DNA of 5,243 nucleotides from Mycetohabitans rhizoxinica HKI 454 (GTDB lineage Bacteria; Pseudomonadota; Gammaproteobacteria; Burkholderiales; Burkholderiaceae). The notes beneath the pieces are model-generated. The model was not told the DNA's origin. It saw nothing but the letters and a program-made list of their open reading frames with translations, and ran no database searches. Where the stretch lies: the NCBI RefSeq assembly GCF_000198775.1, contig NC_014722.1, positions 542,409-547,651 of the forward strand, given 5' to 3'. The stretch's first letter is position 1. Every line of letters starts with the position of its first letter. A program made the translations under genes and the position numbers. Below are positions 1 to 5,147 of this stretch, in pieces.

Positions 1-837
1 GATCGCCGCACTGCCGCGCTATTGGCTGCGTTGGGCGCGCGGCGGGGTCCGCGGCGCGCTACCCGCGCACCGCGCGTCGCCATCGGTGCGCCAAAAGTCG
101 TGACGCGTCTGGCCGGTGGCGGGTCGCACACAACTGCCAGACGCGGCACGACCGAGAGCGTCATTGTACCCGAGCGGCCACCGCGTGCCGCGTGGCACCG
201 GCGGTGGCAGCCGGGTATGCTGCGCCAGCCGTCGCCGGTACGCATTGTCTATATGAGCACCACAGGGGTCTATGGCGATTGCGATGGCGCGCTCGTCGAT
301 GAAACGCGGCCCGTGCGGCCGGTCAACGCGCGCGCGGTGCGCCGTGCATCAGCTGAGCGCCAATTGCGTCGCGCCGGCTCACGAGGGGTTGTTAGGGTGT
401 CGATTCTCAGGGTGCCCGGGATCTACGCCCTCGAGCGGCTGCCCGTGGAGCGGCTGCGACGCGGTACGCCCGCTTTGTGCGATGTGGACGACGTCTATAC
501 CGGTCACGTCCATGCGCACGACCTCGCCACTATCACGGTCCGGGCGTTGTTCCGCGGCCGAGCGCAGCGCGTCGTTCACGCGGTCGACACTACGCATTGG
601 AAAATGGGTGAGTACTTCGATCGTATCGCCCGCGCATGCGACTTGCGCCCGGTGCCGCGCATCACGCGGCAACAGGCCGAGACCACACTGGATGCGTCAT
701 TATTGTCGTTCATGCGCGAATCCCGCCGCCTGGCTAACCGACGTTTGCGCGATGAACTCATGGTTAAGTTGCGCTACCCGAGTGTCGAGGACTTTTTGCG
801 CGAGCACGCGCGCCAATTGTCGAGCGTGCACCGCTGA
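1..837 (+). CDS. SDR / NAD-dependent epimerase-like protein, 3' part (5' end outside window)
   Basis: The reading frame is open from base 1 to the TGA at 835-837, so 278 residues of a longer protein are visible. The first residues (DRRTAALLAAL) already read like the interior of the family, so the Met at base 22 is probably not the start and the Rossmann NAD-binding N-terminus lies to the left. From base 238 the sequence is typical of YeeZ-like extended SDRs in Burkholderia: RIVYMSTTGVYGD (the conserved strand and Ser/Thr region), then VDETRPVRPVNARA, LRVPGIYALERLP, DDVYTGHVHAHDLA and a C-terminal LLSFMRESRRL block. The usual YxxxK catalytic pair is not seen where expected; this stretch reads ARAVRRASAE. 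Between about 45 and 237 lies an Arg/Ala/Pro-rich stretch that does not resemble the fold. Substrate is unknown. Family assignment is confident; enzymatic activity is not. Confidence 0.8.
   Translation, partial: DRRTAALLAALGARRGPRRATRAPRVAIGAPKVVTRLAGGGSHTTARRGTTESVIVPERPPRAAWHRRWQPGMLRQPSPVRIVYMSTTGVYGDCDGALVDETRPVRPVNARAVRRASAERQLRRAGSRGVVRVSILRVPGIYALERLPVERLRRGTPALCDVDDVYTGHVHAHDLATITVRALFRGRAQRVVHAVDTTHWKMGEYFDRIARACDLRPVPRITRQQAETTLDASLLSFMRESRRLANRRLRDELMVKLRYPSVEDFLREHARQLSSVHR
104..145. repeat. 10-bp perfect inverted repeat inside the SDR gene
   Basis: CGCGTCTGGC at 104-113 is matched by its exact reverse complement GCCAGACGCG at 136-145, with a 22-base loop. It lies within the low-complexity, apparently inserted coding stretch of the SDR gene. 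It could be the trace of a small palindromic element inserted in frame, or chance in GC-rich DNA. The repeat is plain to see; its meaning is inference. Confidence 0.5.
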
Positions 838-844
838 ACGCCGT

Positions 845-1036
845 TCACGATGCGAGCATCGGCATGGCCTCAATGATCGCGAAACACAGCAGTGCGCCAA
901 GGATCGCGCCGATCAGATTGGGATGGTACTTGCGCTTTAGATGAAGTGCGGTCAGCAGTGCCCCGATCAGTATTGCGCCGAGCAACGCGAACGCAATCGT
1001 GATATAGGTGATCTCGAAGGTGTCGCTGATGATCAT
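845..1036 (-). CDS. small two-helix membrane protein, 63 aa, family not recognised
   Basis: The ATG at 1034-1036 is preceded by GGAGGG with 8 bases of spacing, which decides this start over longer in-frame options reaching 1162. The product has a short acidic N-terminus (MIISDTFEIT) and a hydrophobic helix at about residues 11-32. A basic turn with the motif LKRKYHPN follows, then a second hydrophobic helix at about 41-58 and a short tail. By the positive-inside rule the KRK turn would face the cytoplasm and both ends the periplasm. I do not recognise a family, and no catalytic motif is visible. The gene faces the SDR gene tail to tail, with 7 bases between stop codons. An IS4-family element is inserted 111 bases upstream of the start. 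Its strong ribosome binding site and coherent two-helix pattern argue that it is a real gene. Confidence 0.65.
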   Translation of the reverse strand: MIISDTFEITYITIAFALLGAILIGALLTALHLKRKYHPNLIGAILGALLCFAIIEAMPMLAS

Positions 1037-1044
1037 GGTGCCGT

Positions 1045-1050
1045 CCCTCC
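1045..1050 (-). promoter_or_regulatory. Shine-Dalgarno site for the 63-aa membrane protein gene
   Basis: On the minus strand this reads GGAGGG, 8 bases before the ATG at 1034-1036. It is the strongest ribosome binding site visible in the window and fixes the start of the small gene. Confidence 0.65.
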
Positions 1051-1082
1051 ACAGCGTACGCCTGATGGCGTTCTTACTGGTC

Positions 1083-1088
1083 AGTATA
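1083..1088 (-). promoter_or_regulatory. possible -10 element of the 63-aa gene
   Basis: The minus strand reads TATACT about 46 bases upstream of the ATG, one mismatch from TATAAT. No good -35 hexamer sits 16-18 bases further upstream, so this is only a candidate. The IS left end at 1148 is about 60 bases upstream of it. The insertion therefore probably spares this core promoter but replaces whatever lay upstream. Confidence 0.3.
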
Positions 1089-1137
1089 GACATATGACTG
1101 CGGAAAGCATGTTGCGGTGCAGCAATGGCACCCCCGG

Positions 1138-1147
1138 GCTGACACAT
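1138..1147. repeat. IS target-site duplication, left copy
   Basis: GCTGACACAT directly abuts the left inverted repeat and is repeated exactly at 2647-2656 beyond the right inverted repeat. Ten bases is within the range seen in the IS4 family. A perfect match indicates a single, relatively recent insertion with no later rearrangement. Confidence 0.9.
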
Positions 1148-1166
1148 CTGAGGTTTACCCACAAAT
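1148..1166. repeat. IS terminal inverted repeat, left end (transposase 3' side)
   Basis: CTGAGGTTTACCCACAAAT matches the reverse complement of the right end (2628-2646) at 15 of 19 positions; the differences are at positions 5, 6, 17 and 18. The transposase stop codon lies only 5 bases further in. Confidence 0.88.
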
Positions 1167-1171
1167 ATGGG

Positions 1172-2548
1172 TCACTCGTTTTGCCTGAAGATGCGATACA
1201 TCTTGGTGACTTCGTGCAGGATGAGAAAGCCACGCCACAGAACAGTTGGCCCGGGGGGACGATCATGCTTGCGCGCGAGATAGCCGCCGAGCTTAGCGAC
1301 CCAGCGCACCACTTGCGCCAGCGATGGAGGCTCGTTGGGCAGTTTGGTGGTGCTATGCACGCGGCAATACAGCGCGCGCCACTCGATAGGCTGGAACAAG
1401 ACTTCGCACGACAAGTGGCCATCCAGTCGGGCCAGCAACGTTGCATACAAGATACGCCAACTGATCACGGCAAACAGCGCGGTCGCCCGTACGAATCGAT
1501 CCAAATTGCCGAATTGGCGTGCCTCGACGCGACAGCCGCTTTTGAGCACGCGATGCCACGATTCGATCGTCCAACGACGCGCGTACCACGCCAGGCGCTC
1601 CAGCGCTTCTTCATGAGTATGGGTGGGCACCGACGTCAGTAACATCCATTCAAGCGGCTCGAGCCCTTCGGGCACCGCTGCTTCCAGGACATGGATCACA
1701 AAGACTTCAACATCCGATACGCCTTTGCAGCGCCGGTAGCGCGGCGGGCGCAAGCGCACCTGAGCGCATCGCAGCCTCAGGCGTGCAGTGCGCGCTATCG
1801 TGCGGCCCGAGCCCGGGATCTGCAATTCGGTTTGGCCCACCAACGGCGCTGTGGCCATCGCTTCCCACAAATACTTCTCGGGATGATCCACGCTGCGATT
1901 CCAACTCGCGCGAACCAGCCAATCAACGCCAGCGGGGCGTTCGGCGACAAATACATCATAGACATCGCCCTCGCGATCGCATACACCAACGATATGCGTT
2001 TGAGGGCAATGCTCTTTGAGCGCCGACAGATGTTCAAAGCCCTCGAGCCACTTAACGCTTTCCTTATCGCCAATGGTGCGCTGCTTACGCGACAGCCCTT
2101 TGCCAAGTTCTTCGGGTGGGCGAATCCAAGTCTTCATGCCCAGCACACCGAGCGGCAAGCCCTGTGGTGTCACGGCCAGCACGCTATGCATCATGAAGCC
2201 GCGCAGATTATGTCCGCTGCCATAGCCCAGGCCTTCCGTTGCCGGCAGATGACTGAGGTTGAATTCAGTCGTGTCTTGCACGGCCAATACAATTGGCACC
2301 TGCCGCATGCGGCCCAGTGTTTGGCCAATATGCGGATTGAGCACGCCGTCGGTGTCGACCTTCGGATTGTCAAAAAAGCGGTACCCGGCTTTGAGTTCGG
2401 CGACATCCAGGCACTGCGGAAACGAGCTTTGTGGAGCGTGCGAGAGCCGTTGCGCGAGTGCGATCAGACGCCGCCTCAGGCGAGCGTCGCCCAACTGCGC
2501 GGCGCCAAACTCATCACTGGCCCAGTCATCATCGTTCGCGTCAGACAA
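1172..2548 (-). CDS. IS4-family DDE transposase (Tn5/IS50-like), intact, 458 aa
   Basis: This enzyme catalyses cut-and-paste transposition of the element by cutting at its inverted repeats. The N-terminus (WASDEFGAAQLGDARLRRRL, then AGYRFFDNP) is the typical Tn5-type DNA-binding domain. The RNase H-like core follows, with D92 in QDTTEF, D191 in CDREGD and E329 in WTIESWH. The IS4-family signature Y-(2)-R-(3)-E-(6)-K is complete as Y322, R325, E329 and K336. The C-terminal part (about 375-458) matches the dimerisation region. Length is close to Tn5 transposase (476 aa). The start is a TTG at 2546-2548: an in-frame TGA lies four codons upstream, a GAAGAG stretch sits 5 bases before it, and the conserved N-terminus follows at once. 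A weak start fits a protein kept at low level. No frameshift or missing catalytic residue is visible. Confidence 0.95.
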   Translation of the reverse strand: MSDANDDDWASDEFGAAQLGDARLRRRLIALAQRLSHAPQSSFPQCLDVAELKAGYRFFDNPKVDTDGVLNPHIGQTLGRMRQVPIVLAVQDTTEFNLSHLPATEGLGYGSGHNLRGFMMHSVLAVTPQGLPLGVLGMKTWIRPPEELGKGLSRKQRTIGDKESVKWLEGFEHLSALKEHCPQTHIVGVCDREGDVYDVFVAERPAGVDWLVRASWNRSVDHPEKYLWEAMATAPLVGQTELQIPGSGRTIARTARLRLRCAQVRLRPPRYRRCKGVSDVEVFVIHVLEAAVPEGLEPLEWMLLTSVPTHTHEEALERLAWYARRWTIESWHRVLKSGCRVEARQFGNLDRFVRATALFAVISWRILYATLLARLDGHLSCEVLFQPIEWRALYCRVHSTTKLPNEPPSLAQVVRWVAKLGGYLARKHDRPPGPTVLWRGFLILHEVTKMYRIFRQNE

Positions 2549-2584
2549 TGTCGCTCTTCACCCAAAGAAAATTGTCCAAGAGAA

Positions 2585-2613
2585 AAGTTAACATCGGGCG
2601 CGCCAGCTTACAA
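2585..2613 (-). promoter_or_regulatory. possible transposase promoter
   Basis: On the minus strand TTGTAA (2608-2613) and TAACTT (2585-2590) are spaced by 17 bases and lie 37 bases upstream of the TTG start, inside the IS right end. Both hexamers are poor matches to the sigma-70 consensus, which would give weak expression. This is a spacing-based guess. Confidence 0.25.
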
Positions 2614-2627
2614 GCCGCGCCACGCCG

Positions 2628-2646
2628 AGATGTGGGTAAAGATCAG
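2628..2646. repeat. IS terminal inverted repeat, right end (transposase 5' side)
   Basis: On the minus strand this reads CTGATCTTTACCCACATCT, matching the left end at 15 of 19 positions. Its inner bases ATCT resemble the inside end of IS50, while the left copy is nearer the outside end. This is consistent with an IS50-like element. Confidence 0.88.
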
Positions 2647-2656
2647 GCTGACACAT
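2647..2656. repeat. IS target-site duplication, right copy
   Basis: GCTGACACAT is identical to 1138-1147. Removing the IS and one copy restores an uninterrupted sequence CCCCCGG-GCTGACACAT-ACGGGTGG between rsuA and the small membrane gene. Confidence 0.9.
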
Positions 2657-2719
2657 ACGGGTGGTCCATAGTTTGCTAGTGTGCCGAAGTTGGATCGAAG
2701 TTCGGTTATACCGCTCGTT

Positions 2720-3421
2720 TCATCCCGTCAACATGCCCAGTTCGTCGGCTTCGAGCCACCACCACTGCCCCGGCGCGAGCGCCGCGGGCAGTACGAGTGC
2801 TCCGATGGCTTCGCGATGGAGTTGCTCGACGCGGTTGCCGGCGGCGGCGATCATCCGCTTGACCTGGTGGTATTTCCCCTCGGTGAGCACCAACTCGATC
2901 GTGTGTTCATCACGCAGCCGTGCCGAGCGCGCCACGCTCACCGCTGGCTCGCCGTGCAATTGCACCCCCTGACGCAGCGCATCAAGTTGGGCGTCCCGCA
3001 CCGGATGGCGCGTGGTGGCTACGTACGTCTTCGGTATCTTGTGCTTGGGCGAGCTCAGCCGATGGATGAAGGCCCCATCGTCGGAGAGCAGCAATAAGCC
3101 CGTCGTATCCGCATCGAGGCGGCCCACGCATTGCACACCGCGCGTGATCAGCGCCGGGGGAAGCAGGCTATAGACGCTCGGATGGTGCTGCGGTGCGTGC
3201 GAGCACTCATACCCAGGTGGTTTGTGCAAGACCAGATAAGCCTGGTGCCGATACGCCCAGCGTACGCCGTCCACGTGGAATACCAGCCCTGCCGGCTCGA
3301 AGACGGCATCCGGATCGTCACAGCGCTGCTCGCCAATCGTGACCGCGCCTCGGATGACGAGCGCTCTGCACTCGCGCCGCGATCCGAAGCCTTGGGAAAA
3401 AAGAATGTTCTCGAGGTTCAT
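2720..3421 (-). CDS. rsuA: 16S rRNA pseudouridine(516) synthase RsuA
   Basis: RsuA isomerises a single uridine of 16S rRNA (U516 in E. coli numbering) to pseudouridine during assembly of the small ribosomal subunit. The 233-residue product is nearly the length of E. coli RsuA (231). An S4-like RNA-binding domain covers about residues 1-48 (MNLENILFSQGFGSRREC). The catalytic domain follows, with YLVLHKPPGYECSH and the family motif GRLDADTTGLLL, whose D103 is the expected catalytic aspartate. Next come the SPKHKIPKTY block, the EGKYHQVKRM block at 181-190 and the ELHRE-like QLHREAIG segment. I chose the ATG at 3419-3421 because MNLE is where the family starts. The frame is open further upstream to Met at 3496 and 3445, but those residues do not resemble RsuA. 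No clear Shine-Dalgarno site is visible. It is divergent from the CNNM gene. Confidence 0.93.
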   Translation of the reverse strand: MNLENILFSQGFGSRRECRALVIRGAVTIGEQRCDDPDAVFEPAGLVFHVDGVRWAYRHQAYLVLHKPPGYECSHAPQHHPSVYSLLPPALITRGVQCVGRLDADTTGLLLLSDDGAFIHRLSSPKHKIPKTYVATTRHPVRDAQLDALRQGVQLHGEPAVSVARSARLRDEHTIELVLTEGKYHQVKRMIAAAGNRVEQLHREAIGALVLPAALAPGQWWWLEADELGMLTG

Positions 3422-3638
3422 GCGTTGGAATTCTAACAATGCCATCGTCGCGACGCGGTTGGTGTAGGCCGCGCCCGTTATCGTGTGCGTGGGCACCGGC
3501 GCGTCGCGGCTTGCCGGTGTGCGGGCCGTGTCAGCGACTGCGCAACACCTGTGCGCTAGGCCGATCCAACATCGTCACCGCGCTGACATACAATGGCCCT
3601 TTGTTCCCGCGCGTCGGTGAGCTGTTTCGATTTTTCTG
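3422..3638. other. divergent intergenic region between rsuA and the CNNM/CorC gene
   Basis: These 217 bases should hold the promoters of two genes reading outward. I see no convincing sigma-70 pair for either. The clearest pieces are TACAAT at 3589-3594 (plus strand, 44 bases before the CNNM start, no good -35) and a 7-bp inverted repeat CACCGGC/GCCGGTG at 3494-3500 and 3513-3519. No RNA gene or conserved coding frame is evident. Confidence 0.5.
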
Positions 3639-4949
3639 ATGCAGACATTTCTTGCGTTTGTCGCCGCCCTACTGCTGGTCTTTCTCAATGGTTTCTTCGT
3701 TGCCGCGGAATTCTCGCTGGTCAAGCTGCGCGGCACGCGGGTCGCGGCCATTTCCCGGCACTACGGCTGGCGGGGCCGCGTATTGGCGCGCGTGCATGCC
3801 CACTTGGATGCTTACCTGTCGGCTTGCCAACTCGGCATCACGCTGGCATCGCTTGGGCTGGGCTGGTTGGGAGAGCCGGCGTTTGCCCATTTGCTGGCCC
3901 CGCTGTTCAGCATGCTGCAAATCGTGCCGCCGCTTGCCGACGCGATCGCGCTGGCGCTAGCGTTCCTGATCATTTCGTTTCTGCATATTGTGGCAGGTGA
4001 GCTTGCGCCGAAATCGCTCGCTATCCGGATGCCGGAGCGCGCCGGCCTGCTGACTGCCGTGCCGCTATACCTGTTCTACTGGATCATGTATCCGGCCATT
4101 GCATTGCTCAATGTCAGCTCGAACCGGATGCTCGCGTGGTTTGGCCTGTCGGATGCCGGACAGGCCGAAGCGCCGTATGGTCGTGACGAGCTGAAGCTGA
4201 TCGTGCGCGCGAGCCGGTCGCATCGGCAGTTCTCGAGCGACGAGCTGAGTACGTTGTCGCACTCGCTGGAGTTCGGCGAGCTGACTGCATCGGACCTGAT
4301 GCGTCCGTTGCGCGACGCGGTGAGCTTTAACGTGGGTCTGTCATTCGACGCAAACCTGGCGTTGGCGGCAAAGAGTCGCTACAGCCGGTATCCGCTATTC
4401 GACGAAAGTGGCGACAAGGTGCTTGGCATGGTCGACGTGAAAGACTTGCTGTTTCGTCGTCTCGAAGGGCATACATCGCGCGACCTACGCGAGCTTGCGC
4501 GCCCCGTGCTCGAGGTGTTGCCGGAGATGCCCGCGCTCGAGTTGCTGCGGCGCTTTCGCTCGGGTGCGCCTCACTTTGCGGTGATTGGGCGTCCCGGGCT
4601 CAAGCCGGTCGGTTTCGTCACGTTGCCGGACCTGCTTGCGGCGCTGGTCGGCCAAATCCGGGACGATACGCGCGCCACTGACGTGGAATGGCAACGGCAG
4701 CCGGATGGCAGCGTGATCGGTCGCGGCAGCCTGTCGATCGTCTCGCTCGAGCACCTGTTGGGCGTGGACTTTGGTGAGCAGTCGGCCGAGTCGGTCGGCG
4801 GCATGATCCTGGACAAACTGGGCGAATTGCCGCAGCAGGGGCAGAGCGTGGACTTTGGCTCATGCCTGATTACCGTCAACGAACGGGTCGGTCCGCGCAT
4901 CGTGACGGTCAAGGTCTGGCCGAAAGCGCCGCAGGGCGCGCAAGCTTAG
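3639..4949 (+). CDS. CNNM/CorC (HlyC/CorC) family membrane protein with DUF21, tandem CBS and CorC_HlyC domains
   Basis: The family comprises inner-membrane proteins linked to Mg2+ and other divalent-cation transport; the 'hemolysin' name is historical. The 436-residue product has full-length domain order. A DUF21/CNNM membrane domain (about 1-185) has hydrophobic segments near 3-23, 62-92, 101-123 and 137-160 and the motifs AAEFSLVKLRGTR, QLGITLASLGLGWLGEP and GELAPKSLAIR. Two CBS domains follow at about 215-275 (with SRYSRYPLFDESGDKVLG and VDVKDLLF) and 285-340; in this family they bind adenine nucleotide in the cytoplasm. A C-terminal CorC_HlyC domain (about 350-428) has the LGxLPxxGQ pattern. 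The ATG at 3639 is chosen because the first helix begins at once. There is no evident Shine-Dalgarno site. It is followed by a hairpin terminator. The ion it handles cannot be read from sequence. Confidence 0.93.
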   Translation: MQTFLAFVAALLLVFLNGFFVAAEFSLVKLRGTRVAAISRHYGWRGRVLARVHAHLDAYLSACQLGITLASLGLGWLGEPAFAHLLAPLFSMLQIVPPLADAIALALAFLIISFLHIVAGELAPKSLAIRMPERAGLLTAVPLYLFYWIMYPAIALLNVSSNRMLAWFGLSDAGQAEAPYGRDELKLIVRASRSHRQFSSDELSTLSHSLEFGELTASDLMRPLRDAVSFNVGLSFDANLALAAKSRYSRYPLFDESGDKVLGMVDVKDLLFRRLEGHTSRDLRELARPVLEVLPEMPALELLRRFRSGAPHFAVIGRPGLKPVGFVTLPDLLAALVGQIRDDTRATDVEWQRQPDGSVIGRGSLSIVSLEHLLGVDFGEQSAESVGGMILDKLGELPQQGQSVDFGSCLITVNERVGPRIVTVKVWPKAPQGAQA

Positions 4950-5032
4950 CAGCGCCGATCGCCATTGATCCCGTCAGCCTGCCGGGTTTCACGCCGCCGG
5001 CCGGGCCATCGAGTTGGCACATCGACGAAAGA

Positions 5033-5064
5033 AAACCCCGTGAGACGTTGATCTCACGGGGTTT
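5033..5064. terminator. bidirectional rho-independent terminator
   Basis: AAACCCCGTGAGA (5033-5045) pairs perfectly over 13 bp with TCTCACGGGGTTT (5052-5064) around a 6-base loop CGTTGA. It lies between the convergent CNNM gene and the tRNA-Leu gene. Read on the minus strand the stem is followed by TTTTCTTTC, a good U-tract for ending the tRNA transcript. On the plus strand only GTTTGT follows, so termination of the CNNM mRNA may be less efficient. Confidence 0.85.
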
Positions 5065-5097
5065 GTCCGCATACTGCGGCCTATGCCGAAATACTGT

Positions 5098-5147
5098 TGG
5101 TGCCCGGGGCCGGAATCGAACCGGCACGCCTTGCGGCGGGGGATTTT
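5098..5147 (-). tRNA. tRNA-Leu, 3' exon (anticodon NAA, probably UAA); 5' exon outside window
   Basis: Read on the minus strand from 5147 this gives AAAA (loop positions 35-38) and the anticodon stem 3' strand TCCCC. A long class II variable arm CGCC-GCAA-GGCG comes next, then a T-arm GCCGG-TTCGATT-CCGGC, the acceptor 3' strand CCCGGGC, discriminator A (5101) and an encoded CCA (5098-5100). The long variable arm and A73 are leucine-type. The sequence matches what I remember of beta-proteobacterial tRNA-Leu with a GGGGA/UCCCC anticodon stem. Positions 35 and 36 are both A, so the anticodon is NAA. The anticodon stem 5' strand, D-arm and acceptor 5' strand are absent, because unrelated sequence begins at 5148. 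That sequence is recognisable as a group I intron, so the gene is split rather than broken. U at position 34 is inferred from the U that precedes group I introns. Confidence 0.88.

Larger units (their letters stand above)
1148..2646 (-). mobile_element. complete IS4-family (IS50/Tn5-like) insertion sequence, 1499 bp
   Basis: The element is bounded by 19-bp imperfect inverted repeats and flanked by a perfect 10-bp direct repeat. It carries one transposase gene on the minus strand filling most of its length. The ends start with CTGA and contain TTTACCCACA, recalling the CTGA...ACACA layout of the Tn5/IS50 outside end. Both ends and the gene appear intact, so the copy may still be mobile. It lies between rsuA and the small membrane gene, in what was an intergenic stretch of about 170 bases. 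I cannot give an ISfinder name from memory; the family call rests on the transposase and the ends. Confidence 0.93.

Noticed and set aside
272..940. A 222-codon plus-strand open frame overlapping the SDR gene
   Set aside because: It is the +1-frame shadow of the SDR gene: Cys/Ser/Arg-rich, with no recognisable motifs.
941..1642. A 233-codon plus-strand open frame
   Set aside because: It is antisense to the small membrane gene and the transposase and runs across the IS left boundary, so it cannot be an inherited gene.
1691..2671. A 326-codon plus-strand open frame
   Set aside because: It lies antisense to the transposase gene and crosses the IS right end and target duplication, with no family resemblance. 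It is a shadow of a GC-rich coding region.
2695..2719. Possible hairpin downstream of rsuA (CCGAA/TTCGG with AACTTCG direct repeats)
   Set aside because: Only 5 bp of pairing around a 12-base loop and no U-tract; not a credible terminator.
3494..3519. 7-bp inverted repeat CACCGGC/GCCGGTG as an operator
   Set aside because: It is short and GC-rich, of a kind expected by chance in this DNA, and no regulator gene lies nearby to support it.
3589..3594. TACAAT as the -10 of the CNNM gene
   Set aside because: The hexamer is good and suitably placed, but no -35 resembling TTGACA lies 16-18 bases upstream, so I did not list it as a promoter.
5098..5147. Partial tRNA as an attachment-site remnant of a genomic island
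   Set aside because: A tRNA 3' fragment next to foreign sequence often marks an integration site. Here, though, the adjoining bases carry the P8/P7/P9 core of a group I intron and a terminal G exactly at the splice position, which explains the split better.
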